Shown: positions 7,581 to 17,308, counted from the first letter of the stretch. The stretch: 64,000 nucleotides of DNA from an uncultured Steroidobacter sp. (GCA_937864115.1 CALMII010000021.1:1-64000); one strand, 5' to 3'. Numbers and translations are program-made. The notes: generated by a model from the letters alone, not told the origin.

Positions 7581-8933
7581 TCAGAACGCGGAACGCAGCG
7601 CCTGCTCCAGCCGCTCGACGCCGATGACCTCGAGGCCGTCGATGGGTCGTCGCGGTTTGTTGGCTTCGGGAACGATGGCGCGTTCGAAGCCGTGCTTGGC
7701 TGCTTCCTTCAGCCGTTCTTCGCCGAAGGGCACCGGACGGACTTCGCCTGCGAGGCCGATCTCGCCGAAGCACACGAGCTTGCCGGCCAGCGGCTGATCG
7801 CGAACGCTGGAAACGGCGGCAAGCACGGCGGGCAGATCGACGGCGGTTTCCGAAATCCGCACGCCGCCGACGACGTTGACGAAGACGTCGCGACCCGCGC
7901 TCGACACATTGCCATGCCGATGCAGCACCGCAAGCAGCAGCGCGAGCCGGTTCGAATCGAGACCGACGGCGACGCGACGCGGGTTCATGCCCTGCGCTTC
8001 GTCGGTCAGCGCCTGCACTTCGACCAGCATCGGACGACTGCCTTCGCGCGCCACCATCACTGCACTGCCGGCAACCGGGCGCGAATGATGCGAGAGAAAG
8101 ATCGCGGAAGGATTCTTCACTTCCTTCAAGCCTTGCTCGGTCATCGCGAACACGCCGACCTCGTTGGCGGCGCCGAAGCGATTCTTGACCGCGCGCACCA
8201 GACGGAAACGGCTGCCGGCATCGCTCTCGAAATAGAGCACGGTGTCGACCATGTGTTCGAGGATGCGCGGGCCGGCGATCACGCCTTCCTTGGTGACGTG
8301 ACCGATGATCAGCACGGACACACCGGTCGACTTGGCAAAGCGCACGAGCGCCGCCGCCGTTTCGCGCACCTGGGTCGCCGAACCCGGCGAGGACTCGACA
8401 TCGGCGACGTGCATGGTCTGGATGGAATCGATGATCAGTACGCGCGCATCGAGCGCGCGGGCCTGCTCGATGATCGTCTCCAGCGAAGTCTCGGCCAGCA
8501 GTTGCAGTTGATCGGCGGTGATGCCGAGACGCTTCGCACGCAGGCTCACCTGCCGCAATGATTCCTCACCCGTCACGTAGAGCGTCGACGTCGCGGCGCT
8601 GAGCGCATCGCCCGCCTGCAGCAGCATGGTCGATTTGCCGATGCCGGGATCGCCGCCCAGCAGCGTCACGGAACCGAGCACCAGTCCGCCTCCCAGTACG
8701 CGGTCGAGTTCGTCGAGACCCGTGGCGATCCGCGGATCGTCGCGGTTCACGACCTGCGACAGCCGCTGCGGCGCGCCGCTGGCGGCGGCGAGCGATTTGC
8801 GGTCATTGCTGCCCCGCGCCAAGGTCACCGCCTTGAGGGTGTCGCCGGCACCGCACGATGGACACAATCCCTGCCATTGCAGGCTTTCGTTGCCGCATTG
8901 GTCGCATACGTAGACTTGCCGGGTTTTCGCCAT
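7581..8933 (-). CDS. radA: DNA repair protein RadA (Sms)
   Basis: RadA is a RecA-like, DnaB-type helicase that processes recombination intermediates. The roughly 450-residue protein starts at ATG 8933 (MAKTRQVYVC), matching the family; GTG 8939 is also possible. Features in order are a zinc finger with C10, C13, C24 and C27, a Walker A motif GGDPGIGKST, the RadA-specific KNRFG loop, and a C-terminal Lon-protease-like domain. It converges on the CorB-like gene and ends 14 bases from the hairpin repeat. Confidence 0.97.
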   Translation of the reverse strand: MAKTRQVYVCDQCGNESLQWQGLCPSCGAGDTLKAVTLARGSNDRKSLAAASGAPQRLSQVVNRDDPRIATGLDELDRVLGGGLVLGSVTLLGGDPGIGKSTMLLQAGDALSAATSTLYVTGEESLRQVSLRAKRLGITADQLQLLAETSLETIIEQARALDARVLIIDSIQTMHVADVESSPGSATQVRETAAALVRFAKSTGVSVLIIGHVTKEGVIAGPRILEHMVDTVLYFESDAGSRFRLVRAVKNRFGAANEVGVFAMTEQGLKEVKNPSAIFLSHHSRPVAGSAVMVAREGSRPMLVEVQALTDEAQGMNPRRVAVGLDSNRLALLLAVLHRHGNVSSAGRDVFVNVVGGVRISETAVDLPAVLAAVSSVRDQPLAGKLVCFGEIGLAGEVRPVPFGEERLKEAAKHGFERAIVPEANKPRRPIDGLEVIGVERLEQALRSAF

Positions 8934-9087
8934 GGGCACCGCTGAATCGCACGAGGGAAAGCGTGAGCCTACCTCAGGCCCGACGATTCAGTGAGGAAGA
9001 TCACAGTCCGTCGCGCCTGCAGGGTGTGACGCCACCGGCAATTCGGCATATGCCGTTCGTCTATACTCCATCGAGATCAAAGATGGG

Positions 9088-11658
9088 GTGTCCGTGGCAT
9101 CGAGACTGGCGCGTTATTCCTGGCTACCGGGCGGCATCGCAGCGTCTGCTGTGATCGCCATCGGAGCTTTGCTCGCGCCCTCGCCCTTCACGCCGCTCGA
9201 ACTTGCGGCCTATGACCGCGCTCAGCGCGCGTCCGCGACGCCGGATGCGCAGGACATCGTGCTGATCGACATCGACGATCGCAGCATCGCCGAACTCGGC
9301 ACCTGGCCATGGCCGCACAATGTCCATGCCGATCTGCTGCGGGAACTGCATGAAGCGCGTGCACGCATCGTGGCATTCACCATGCCGCTGTCGGCCGCGC
9401 CCACAGGCACTGAAACCGAACGCGTGCGCGCCGCGCTTGCGTTGCTGGAAGCATCGAATCTCGGCGATTCCGCACAGGCCATGCAATTGCGCGAACTGCT
9501 CAGGGCCGGCGGCAACTCGGTCGATCCCGAAGGTCAGCTCGCCGCCGCCATGAAGATGCACGGCAATGTGCTGCTGCCCATCGAGGTACGCATCGAAGAT
9601 GGCGCGCCCGGCAATGCAACCTTGCCGACGCAGTTTCTCGTCGCGGGTTCGGCGGAGGCGTTGCAGGCGGCGCTGACTGCGAAGGTGTCGCAACCGCTGC
9701 CCGCTCAGCTCACCGGCAATGCATCGGCCATCGGCCATCTGCATCTCGATGTGGATGTCGATGGCGTAGTGCGTACCGATACGGCAGCGGTGCGGATCGG
9801 CAATGCCCTGCTGCCGTCGCTGGCGACGGTCATTGCGGCGAAGGCACTGTCCTCCGAAATCACGTTCGACGCGCGCGACGCCGCGCAGGTCGGCACCCGG
9901 TCGCTGCCGATCGAAGGTGCGCTGCTGACTCGTCCTCAATATTTTGCCGGCACGTCGCCGAAGCTCACGCACTACTCCTATGTCGAGGTGCTGAACGGGG
10001 AAGTACCGGCGGCCGCTCTGCGCGACAGGATCGTGCTGGTGGGCGTGAACGATGCCGACCGCACTTTCACGACAGCAGCCGGCCCTCAGGCTTCGATGAA
10101 CGTGATCACGGCGAGCGCCGTGAACAGCATCCTGCGCGATGCGTCGTTCCGGCATCCGGGCTCATCGATTCTCGCCGAATGGCTGGTGGCGCTGGCCATC
10201 ATCCTGTTCGCCGCACTCATCCTGCCTGCGGCCGGACCGGGACTCGGTGCCCTGGCGACCATCCTGGTCGTCGCCATTCTCGGCATCAGCGAAGCAGGCC
10301 TGCTCGCCTCCACGCATCTGTGGGTGCAGCTGGTCGTCCCCGCGGCGGCGGCCATCGCGGGCTATGCGCTGTATGCGCTCGGCGAAATCGTGCGTCGCGC
10401 CAACGTGAAGCCCGGCGCGGCACCGGACCCGAACAGCAACCTGCGAACGCTCGGACAGACGTTCCAGCGCCAGGGGCAACTCGACCTGGCATTCGAAACC
10501 TATCGTCGCTGCCCGCTGGACGCGCCGACCATGGAACTGCTGTATTTCCTGGGGATGGACTTCGAGCGACGACGCCAGAACCAGAAGGCCGCCGCGGTCT
10601 ACAGCCACATCGCGACCCGCGATCCGAACTATCGCGACCTGCGCGCCCGACGCGCGCGCGTCACCGCAGAGGAACGGCCCGCCCGCGAACCCGCCGTGGA
10701 GAAGCCTAAAGCCTGGCCACCGACACCTGCACCGCGAGTCGAAGACTGGAGCGAGGATCCGTGGGGCGAGCAGAGCCCACCGTCGCTCGGCCGCAAACTG
10801 GGCCGCTACGAACTCGAACGCGAACTGGGCAAGGGCGCGATGGGCGTGGTCTACCTGGGTCGCGATCCGAACATCAATCGCGTCGTGGCGATCAAGGCCA
10901 TTCCGCTGGCGGACGAGTTCGAAGAACAGGATCTGGAAGAAGCCCGGGCCCGCTTCTTCCGCGAAGCCGAGATGGCCGGGCGACTGAATCATCCGGCCAT
11001 CGTCACCGTCTACGACGCGGGCGAAGATCAGGGCCTGGCCTACATCGCCATGGAATATCTGCGCGGCCAGCACCTGAGTTCGTATACCGACAGCGCAAAA
11101 CTGCTGCCGCCGAAAACCGTGATGACCCTCGTGGCCAGAACCGCGGAGGCGCTGCACTATGCGCACCGCCAGAACGTGGTTCATCGCGATATCAAACCGG
11201 CTAATATAATGTTCAATGCCGAGACGGATGAGCTGAAGATCACGGACTTCGGCATCGCACGACTGACCGATACAAGCCGAACTAAAACCGGAATCGTCCT
11301 GGGCACACCCTCATTCATGTCGCCGGAACAGCTGGAAGGACGCAACCTCGACGGTCGCTCCGATCAGTTCGCTCTGGGCATCAGCCTGTATCAGCTGCTG
11401 ACAGGTCAACTGCCGTTCCGCGCCGAATCGATGCCGCGACTGATGCAGAAAATTGCCACCGAGCCGCACACGCCGATCCGGCTGATCCGTCCGGAACTGC
11501 CCGACGGCATCGATGCCATCATCGACCGCGTGCTGGCCAAGTCGGCGGACGATCGCTATCCCACCTGCGCCGAATTCGCGGCCGACCTCAAGGCCTGCAC
11601 CCGGGGCATGGAGCCCGAGAAAGCGCCGGCCGGCGAACATGAGTGGTTGATCCCGTGA
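9088..11658 (+). CDS. CHASE2-sensor serine/threonine protein kinase
   Basis: An 856-residue receptor kinase. An N-terminal membrane helix is followed by a CHASE2 extracytoplasmic sensor (~35-345), three transmembrane helices (~355-430), a short TPR-like stretch (~450-520), a Pro/Ala linker, and a Hanks-type kinase domain from residue 572. The kinase looks active: glycine loop GKGAMGVV, lysine 603 in AIK, HRD at 699-701, and DFG with Asp 720. Start is GTG 9088 or GTG 9094; a GGGG run five bases before 9094 favours the latter. The stop overlaps the start of a PP2C phosphatase and an FHA gene follows, making a complete phospho-threonine signalling unit. The sensed ligand is unknown. Confidence 0.92.
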   Translation: MSVASRLARYSWLPGGIAASAVIAIGALLAPSPFTPLELAAYDRAQRASATPDAQDIVLIDIDDRSIAELGTWPWPHNVHADLLRELHEARARIVAFTMPLSAAPTGTETERVRAALALLEASNLGDSAQAMQLRELLRAGGNSVDPEGQLAAAMKMHGNVLLPIEVRIEDGAPGNATLPTQFLVAGSAEALQAALTAKVSQPLPAQLTGNASAIGHLHLDVDVDGVVRTDTAAVRIGNALLPSLATVIAAKALSSEITFDARDAAQVGTRSLPIEGALLTRPQYFAGTSPKLTHYSYVEVLNGEVPAAALRDRIVLVGVNDADRTFTTAAGPQASMNVITASAVNSILRDASFRHPGSSILAEWLVALAIILFAALILPAAGPGLGALATILVVAILGISEAGLLASTHLWVQLVVPAAAAIAGYALYALGEIVRRANVKPGAAPDPNSNLRTLGQTFQRQGQLDLAFETYRRCPLDAPTMELLYFLGMDFERRRQNQKAAAVYSHIATRDPNYRDLRARRARVTAEERPAREPAVEKPKAWPPTPAPRVEDWSEDPWGEQSPPSLGRKLGRYELERELGKGAMGVVYLGRDPNINRVVAIKAIPLADEFEEQDLEEARARFFREAEMAGRLNHPAIVTVYDAGEDQGLAYIAMEYLRGQHLSSYTDSAKLLPPKTVMTLVARTAEALHYAHRQNVVHRDIKPANIMFNAETDELKITDFGIARLTDTSRTKTGIVLGTPSFMSPEQLEGRNLDGRSDQFALGISLYQLLTGQLPFRAESMPRLMQKIATEPHTPIRLIRPELPDGIDAIIDRVLAKSADDRYPTCAEFAADLKACTRGMEPEKAPAGEHEWLIP

Positions 11659-12476
11659 TGCGCGGCAAGATCCGTTCAGTCGGCCTGAGCGATGTGGGTC
11701 GCGTTCGCGAACACAACGAAGACACCATCGGCGTCGATGCCGACATCGGCCTGTTCGTGCTGGCCGACGGCATGGGCGGCTACAACGCCGGCGAAGTCGC
11801 GAGCGGCATCGCGGTCAAGACCATCGTGGGCCTGGTGAAGGAAGCGATCGAACACCAGGACATGAACACGGAAGATCCCGAGACCGGCATGCAGCGCCCC
11901 AGCATCGTGCTGCGCGACGCCATCGCCCGGGCCAACAAGATCATCTATCAGACGGCCAAGACCCAGCCGCAGTGCGAAGGCATGGGCACGACGGTGGTCG
12001 CCTGCCTGTTCTTCAACAACAAGGTGGCCATCGCCCACGTCGGCGATTCGCGCGCCTACCGCATGCGCGGCAACCGCTTCGAACAGATGACCATGGACCA
12101 TTCCCTGCTGCAGGAACTGGTCGATCGGGGCTTCTATTCCCCGGCCGAGGCCGCGCGGGCCACGAACAAGAACTACGTCACGCGGGCGTTGGGGGTCGAA
12201 CCCACCGTCGACGTCGAACTGCACGAACATCCCGCGGAAAAGGGCGATTTCTACGTCCTCTGCTCGGACGGCCTGTCCGACATGGTCGAGGACGACGACA
12301 TCCACTTAACAATAAGCACCTTCAGTGCTAGTCTCGAAACGGTTGCCAAGCAATTGATTCAGTTGTCGAACGACAACGGCGGGCGCGACAACGTCTCGAT
12401 TATTCTTGCTCAAGTTGTCGACTCGTTCGCAGCAAAGAACGGCGTGGTTGACAAAATCCTGCGCTGGTTCGGCTAG
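11658..12476 (+). CDS. PP2C-family serine/threonine phosphatase
   Basis: A cytosolic metal-dependent phosphatase of about 272 residues. The start is taken as ATG 11658, which overlaps the kinase stop (TGATG) and indicates translational coupling; GTG codons at 11643 and 11655 are alternatives. PP2C metal-site motifs are all present: RVREHNEDTIGVD, LADGMGGYNAGEVAS, GMGTTVV, AHVGDSRAYRMRG, LCSDGLSDMVEDDDI and GGRDNVS. It presumably reverses phosphorylation by the upstream kinase, as in PpkA/PppA-type pairs. Confidence 0.95.
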   Translation: MRGKIRSVGLSDVGRVREHNEDTIGVDADIGLFVLADGMGGYNAGEVASGIAVKTIVGLVKEAIEHQDMNTEDPETGMQRPSIVLRDAIARANKIIYQTAKTQPQCEGMGTTVVACLFFNNKVAIAHVGDSRAYRMRGNRFEQMTMDHSLLQELVDRGFYSPAEAARATNKNYVTRALGVEPTVDVELHEHPAEKGDFYVLCSDGLSDMVEDDDIHLTISTFSASLETVAKQLIQLSNDNGGRDNVSIILAQVVDSFAAKNGVVDKILRWFG

Positions 12477-12520
12477 TTCGCTGCGCCGATCGGCAACACA
12501 TTGGGGACGAGGCACAAGAC

Positions 12521-13285
12521 ATGGCACGGTTGATCCTTAGCCTGGATGGCCAGGTGATGGCCGAATACAACATGAACAAGGAACGTTACACGGTGGGTCG
12601 CCTGCCGGATAACGACATCCGCATCGACAACCCGGCTGTCAGCGGACATCACTCCCTGGTCATCAACATCCTCAACGACTCGTTCCTCGAGGACCTGAAC
12701 AGCACCAATGGCACCTACGTCAACGGCAAGCTGATCAAGAAGCATGCGCTGCAGCACGGCGACGTCGTCACCGTCGGTCACCATCAGCTGCGCTTCGTGG
12801 ACACCCAGAGCCTGGATTCCGAACAGGACGAGTTCGAGAAGACCATGATCATCACGCCGGGCTCGGCAGTCGCTGCGGCAGCAGCGAAGAAGGCCTCGGC
12901 AATCGCTCCTGCTCCGGAAGCGCCGGCACCGAAAGCTGCTCCGGCGTCATCTTCCTCCTCCACAGCGATCCGCCAGGCGCCGACGAGCGCCACCGGCGAA
13001 CACCCGGTCGCGCTGCCGAAAGCCAAGCTGCAGGTGTTGAGCGGCGCGTTTGCCGGCCGCGAACTCGAATTGAACAAGGCTCTCACGACGCTGGGTCGTC
13101 CTGGCGTACAGGTCGCAGCCATCACGCGTCGCGCCGATGGTTTCTTCATCGTGCACGTCGACAGCGGCAAGCCCGGCGACTATCCGCTGGTCAACGGCCA
13201 GGGCACCGGCGAACAGGCACGCAAGCTCAAGGACAACGATGTGATCCTGCTGGCGGGCGTGAAGATGGGATTCTTCGAGAGCTGA
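12521..13285 (+). CDS. FHA-domain protein with a second FHA-like C-terminal domain
   Basis: The 254-residue protein has an N-terminal FHA domain (~1-95) with the phosphothreonine-binding residues seen as TVGRLPDNDIRI, SGHHSLV and NSTNGTYVNGKLI. An Ala/Pro/Ser linker (~110-160) follows, then a C-terminal region (~165-254) that again looks FHA-like (LQVLSGAFAGRELELN, TLGRPG, LKDNDVILLAGVKMGF) but lacks the SxxH signature, so it may not bind phosphopeptide. It lies 44 bases after the phosphatase on the same strand and is the likely phospho-dependent effector or scaffold of the kinase/phosphatase pair. Confidence 0.92.
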   Translation: MARLILSLDGQVMAEYNMNKERYTVGRLPDNDIRIDNPAVSGHHSLVINILNDSFLEDLNSTNGTYVNGKLIKKHALQHGDVVTVGHHQLRFVDTQSLDSEQDEFEKTMIITPGSAVAAAAAKKASAIAPAPEAPAPKAAPASSSSSTAIRQAPTSATGEHPVALPKAKLQVLSGAFAGRELELNKALTTLGRPGVQVAAITRRADGFFIVHVDSGKPGDYPLVNGQGTGEQARKLKDNDVILLAGVKMGFFES

Positions 13286-13307
13286 TCCCTTCCCGGATCC
13301 TTGTCCT

Positions 13308-13400
13308 GCTGTAGGTCAGGCTTCAGCCTGACTCTCCCGCAACGGCCGGCTGAAGCCGGCCCCACACCAAAATCTTCTGTGGGGCCGGCTTCAGCCGGCC
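13308..13400. repeat. REP-like cluster: B, inverted A, A; overlaps the alr stop
   Basis: Three units lie in order: B (CTGTAGGTCAGGCTTCAGCC..., 13311-13332), inverted A (GGCCGGCTGAAGCCGGCCCC, 13343-13366) and A (CTGTGGGGCCGGCTTCAGCC, 13377-13400). The last unit runs into alr: its GAG GCC GGC TGA, read on the minus strand, encodes the last residues EAG and the stop of alr. The cluster sits between the convergent FHA and alr genes. Confidence 0.88.
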
Positions 13401-14470
13401 TCCGCTTTCCACACCCGCGTCACCCGCTGCGCAATTCCGCAAACGAGTTCGTACGCAATCGTATCGGCGTACGGCGCCACCTTCTCCGCGGGCACACCGT
13501 CGCCCCACAGCACCACCGGGTCGCCGATCTTCGCGTTCGGCACGTCGCTGACATCGATGGCCGTCATGTCCATCGACACGCGCCCCGCGACCTGCGCCGG
13601 ATGACCATTGACCAGCACCGGCGCACCGCTGCGTACGTTGCGCGCATAACCGTCGCCATAGCCGATGGCGGCAATACCAATGAGCGAATCGCGCGGCGCG
13701 CGCCACAGCGCGTTGTAGCCCACGCCTTCGCCCGTCAACACACGCTGCACGGCAATCAGCCGGGTGGTCAGCGTCATCGCCGGTCGCAGCCCGAGACTGC
13801 CCGCATCCCGGTGCGGCAGCGGCGAAATGCCATACAGCATGAGCCCCGGGCGAACCCATTCGGTCCGCGCTTCCGGCCAGACGAGGAGGCCCGCCGAGTT
13901 GGCGATGCTGCGCTCGAGATTCAGACCGGACACGAGCGACAGGAAATGACCGATCTGGCTGCGCGTGCCGGCGCCGCCCGCCTCTTCCGCACCGAACAGA
14001 TGCGTCATCAGGCGAACACGTCCGACGGCGGCACAACGCTGCAGTCGTTGTCGGGCTGTATCGAACTGCTGCGGCGTGACGCCGAGCCGGTTCATGCCGG
14101 TGTTGAGCTTGAGCCAGACATCGAAGCGATGACCGCCCGACTGCTCCAGCTGCGCCACCTGCTCGAGCGAATGCACGACCAGTTCGAAATCGTTCGCCGC
14201 AGCCTGCTGCAGTTCATCGGCACTGAACACGCCTTCGAGCAGCACGATCGGCGCCGTGACGCCCTCCGCACGCAACGTGAGCCCCTCGACGATGCGCGCA
14301 ACGCCGAAGGCATCGGCCGAGGCCAGCGCGCGAGCGGCCTCGACGATGCCGTGTCCGTAAGCATTGGCCTTGATGACCGCCATGACGCGCGAACTGGCGG
14401 CGAGGCGGCGAACCGCGGCGAGATTGTGTCGCAGCGCGTCGCCGTCCAGCGTCGCGGTGGGAAAGCTCAC
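13391..14470 (-). CDS. alr: Alanine racemase
   Basis: A 359-residue PLP enzyme that converts L- to D-alanine for peptidoglycan. The PLP lysine is K34 in AVIKANAYGHG. Further family segments are VWLKLNTGMNRLG, the RPGLMLYGISP loop and RVSMDMTAIDVSD. It starts four bases inside the dnaB stop region (overlap 14467-14470), so it is translationally coupled to dnaB. The last three codons and the stop lie inside a REP unit, so the C-terminus EAG* appears to have been created or replaced by the repeat. Confidence 0.97.
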   Translation of the reverse strand: MSFPTATLDGDALRHNLAAVRRLAASSRVMAVIKANAYGHGIVEAARALASADAFGVARIVEGLTLRAEGVTAPIVLLEGVFSADELQQAAANDFELVVHSLEQVAQLEQSGGHRFDVWLKLNTGMNRLGVTPQQFDTARQRLQRCAAVGRVRLMTHLFGAEEAGGAGTRSQIGHFLSLVSGLNLERSIANSAGLLVWPEARTEWVRPGLMLYGISPLPHRDAGSLGLRPAMTLTTRLIAVQRVLTGEGVGYNALWRAPRDSLIGIAAIGYGDGYARNVRSGAPVLVNGHPAQVAGRVSMDMTAIDVSDVPNAKIGDPVVLWGDGVPAEKVAPYADTIAYELVCGIAQRVTRVWKAEAG

Positions 14471-15891
14471 CGCTGCGGACCGTCGCCGTAGGAATACTCG
14501 GGCGCGAAGTTTTCGAACTTCGTGTACTTGCCGAGGAAGGTGAGCGGGAATTCGCCGATCTCGCCGTTACGCTGCTTGGCGATGATGATGTCGGCGATGC
14601 CCTTGCGCGTGGTGTTCTTGTCGTACACCTCTTCGCGATAAATCATCATGATCAGGTCGGCGTCCTGCTCGATGGCGCCCGACTCGCGCAGATCCGACAT
14701 CACCGGCTTCTTGTCCGTGCGCTGTTCGACACTGCGATTCAGCTGCGACAGCGCGATGAGCGGCACGCCCAGCTCCTTCGCCAGCGCCTTGAGGGAGCGC
14801 GAAATCTCGGAAATCTCCGTGGCGCGATTCTCCGTGTTGCCGGACACCTGCATCAGCTGCAGGTAGTCGAGCACGATCAGGTCGAGTCCGTGCTCGCGCT
14901 TGAGGCGGCGGGCGCGGGCGCGCACATCGGTGGGCGTCAGCGCACCGGTGTCGTCGATGAAGATCGGCGCTTCCTTCATCATGCTGATCGCAGTGTTCAC
15001 GCGCGACCATTCCTCGCCATCGATGTTGCCGACGCGCAGGTGACTCTGGTCGACGCGACCGAGCGAGGACACCATGCGGAAGGCCAGCGAGTCGCGCGAC
15101 ATTTCCATGCTGAAGATGCCGACCTTGCATTTCTTCGGGCCGAAGGCGGCGTTCTCGGCAATGTTCAGCGCGAAAGTGGTCTTGCCCATCGAAGGCCGGC
15201 CGGCGATCACGACGAGATCGCCCTTCTGCAGGCCTGCCGTCATTTCGTCGAGGCGGTTGAATCCCGTGCTGACGCCGGTGAGCTGACCCTTGTTCTGGGC
15301 CAGCATGTCGAGGCGATCGATGATGGTGCCCAGTTCGTTCCGGAGCGGTACGAAGCCCGAGCCGGCCTTGCCGCCGCTCTCGGCGATCTCGAATACCAGG
15401 CGTTCGGCTTCGTCGACGATCTCGCTGGCTTCGCGCCCTTCGGGATCGTAGGCACTGTTGGCGATGGCGCCGCCGACCGAAATGAGTTTGCGCAGGACCG
15501 AGCGATTGCGAACGATCTCGGCGTAGGCGCGGATGTTGGCGGCGCTGGGCGTGTCGCGGACGAGGCCGGCGAGATAGATCAGGCCGCCCGCCTCTTCGGA
15601 CTGTCCCTTGCGCTCCAGCGCCTCGGACAGCGTGACCGCATCGAACGGCTCGCTGCGGGCCGCGAGATCGGCGATGCCGGCAAAGATGAGCTGGTGATCG
15701 CGACGATAGAAGTCGTCGGCGGTGACGCGGTCGGCGATGGCATCCCAGCCGCGGTTGTCGAGCATCAGGCCGCCGAGGACGGCCTGTTCGGCTTCCACCG
15801 AATGCGGCGGCACCCGGATGTCGTCGACGATCGCCTTCTCGCGCGCCCAGCGTGAACCGCCGAACGGGATCTTGGCGTCGCTCTCCGCCAT
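14467..15891 (-). CDS. dnaB: Replicative DNA helicase DnaB
   Basis: A 474-residue hexameric helicase. The N-terminal primase-interacting domain includes PPHSVEAEQAVLGGLMLDN, and the RecA-like motor domain has Walker A AGRPSMGKTTFALNIAENA, the Walker B aspartate in LDLIVLDYLQLM, and the SRSLKALAKELGVPLIALSQ segment. It lies 25 bases downstream of rplI in the rpsF-rpsR-rplI-dnaB arrangement and overlaps alr. No intein is seen. Confidence 0.98.
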   Translation of the reverse strand: MAESDAKIPFGGSRWAREKAIVDDIRVPPHSVEAEQAVLGGLMLDNRGWDAIADRVTADDFYRRDHQLIFAGIADLAARSEPFDAVTLSEALERKGQSEEAGGLIYLAGLVRDTPSAANIRAYAEIVRNRSVLRKLISVGGAIANSAYDPEGREASEIVDEAERLVFEIAESGGKAGSGFVPLRNELGTIIDRLDMLAQNKGQLTGVSTGFNRLDEMTAGLQKGDLVVIAGRPSMGKTTFALNIAENAAFGPKKCKVGIFSMEMSRDSLAFRMVSSLGRVDQSHLRVGNIDGEEWSRVNTAISMMKEAPIFIDDTGALTPTDVRARARRLKREHGLDLIVLDYLQLMQVSGNTENRATEISEISRSLKALAKELGVPLIALSQLNRSVEQRTDKKPVMSDLRESGAIEQDADLIMMIYREEVYDKNTTRKGIADIIIAKQRNGEIGEFPLTFLGKYTKFENFAPEYSYGDGPQR

Positions 15892-15916
15892 CGCTGCGGC
15901 CGCCGCGCTGCGGCTC

Positions 15917-16366
15917 TTACTCTTCGCCGATGACGACGACCGGCAGGTCCAGCGTCAGGTCGGTGTGCAGATGGATCTGCACGACGTGCTCGCCGGCCTG
16001 ACGGATCGGTCCGTGCGGCAGGCGCACTTCCGAACGCTCGACGTCGTGACCGGCCTTACGCAGACCGTCGGCGATGTCGGTGGTGCCGACCGAACCGAAC
16101 AGCTTGCCCTCGCCGCCCGCCTTCGCGGTCAGCGTGAGCTTGAAGCCCTCGAACTTCGTGGCGCGCGCCTGCGCGGCATCGAGTTCCACCTTCGCGGCCT
16201 TTTCGATCTCGGCGCGACGCGATTCGAACTTCGCGACGTTATCGGCCGTGGCCAGCGTCGCCTTGCCCTTGGGCAGCAGGAAGTTGCGGCCGTAACCGGA
16301 CTTCACCTTGACGCGATCGCCGATGTTGCCGAGGTTCGCAACCTTCTGCAGCAGAATGACTTCCAT
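15917..16366 (-). CDS. rplI: 50S ribosomal protein L9
   Basis: A 149-residue L9 with the typical N-terminal globular domain (MEVILLQKVANLGNIGDRVK, then GYGRNFLLPKGKATLAT), a long connecting helix, and a C-terminal domain ending VVVIGEE. It lies 42 bases after the DUF2232 gene and is followed by dnaB. The order rpsF-rpsR-DUF2232-rplI-dnaB is found in pseudomonads and relatives. Confidence 0.97.
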   Translation of the reverse strand: MEVILLQKVANLGNIGDRVKVKSGYGRNFLLPKGKATLATADNVAKFESRRAEIEKAAKVELDAAQARATKFEGFKLTLTAKAGGEGKLFGSVGTTDIADGLRKAGHDVERSEVRLPHGPIRQAGEHVVQIHLHTDLTLDLPVVVIGEE

Positions 16367-16408
16367 AGGACACCTACACCTTCAAGAACTTGAACAACCC
16401 TGGCCTTC

Positions 16409-17308
16409 TCAGACCGTCTGGGTCCGGGGACGCAGCCAGTTGTCGGCAAAGCCCCAGATCGCCAGCACCAGCACCGTGATCGACATCGACAACGGCACGA
16501 TCAGCAATACGTAAATCGCCGCCAGCCAGCCGCGATTCAGGCGACCGCCGGCCTTGCTGCGATGAGCGGCGGCGAGTCCCTGGAACGACAGGGCCGTGAA
16601 CGCCACCCACGCCAGCGACGCGATCAGCGCCGAGTCCGACAGAAACGCAGCGACGAACAGCGCCGTCACCGCGAGCCCGAGCACACGCCCGAGCCGCAGC
16701 TGCCGGTACTCTGCACCGAACCTGCCCGGCGAATCCAGCAACGTCTGCCACCAGCAGCCCAGGAACAGCGCCCCGAGCAGGGTGGCCAATGTCAGGGCCG
16801 CCAGGGCGCCCCACATCGTGCGTGACCAGATCGCGATCATCGCGTCGGTATCGCCAGCGAAATGCAGACCGGCGCTCTCCATCGACTCGATGACGCGCTT
16901 CAGCAGTTCCACCCACACCGAGGCCGGATCCGGCAGGCCCAGATGCACGCCGAGCACCGCAACCGCGACCGCTGCGACCGCCACCTGAAAACACAGATTC
17001 AGCGAACCGGTCTGTTTCAGCAGCAGCGCCAGCAGCACCGGCCCGAAGATCAGGATCAGAACGCCGGCAATCAACCAGGACGCATCCGGCGCCAGCGACA
17101 CCACGATCCAGATGGCTGCAGCGGCAGCCGTCGCTGCCGCCACCAATGCCTGTTTCGACTCGACCTTCAGGGCGACCAGCACGGGAATCGCGCCGGCCAG
17201 CACCATGAAGGGCATCAGCATCTGCAGCGAAAACGTGCCGCAGATGGCCGCAGCGAGTGCCGCTCGCCAGGGGCGTTCGGTCAGCCAGGCTGCGATTGCT
17301 TGATGCAT
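16409..17308 (-). CDS. DUF2232 / YybS-like multi-pass membrane protein
   Basis: A 299-residue, strongly hydrophobic protein with roughly eight transmembrane segments (for example FSLQMLMPFMVLAGAIPVLVAL and ILIFGPVLLALLLKQ) and a short basic C-terminal tail (NWLRPRTQTV). Its place between rpsR and rplI is characteristic of the DUF2232 (YybS-like) family, which resembles the S-component of ECF transporters. No substrate can be named. Confidence 0.8.
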   Translation of the reverse strand: MHQAIAAWLTERPWRAALAAAICGTFSLQMLMPFMVLAGAIPVLVALKVESKQALVAAATAAAAAIWIVVSLAPDASWLIAGVLILIFGPVLLALLLKQTGSLNLCFQVAVAAVAVAVLGVHLGLPDPASVWVELLKRVIESMESAGLHFAGDTDAMIAIWSRTMWGALAALTLATLLGALFLGCWWQTLLDSPGRFGAEYRQLRLGRVLGLAVTALFVAAFLSDSALIASLAWVAFTALSFQGLAAAHRSKAGGRLNRGWLAAIYVLLIVPLSMSITVLVLAIWGFADNWLRPRTQTV

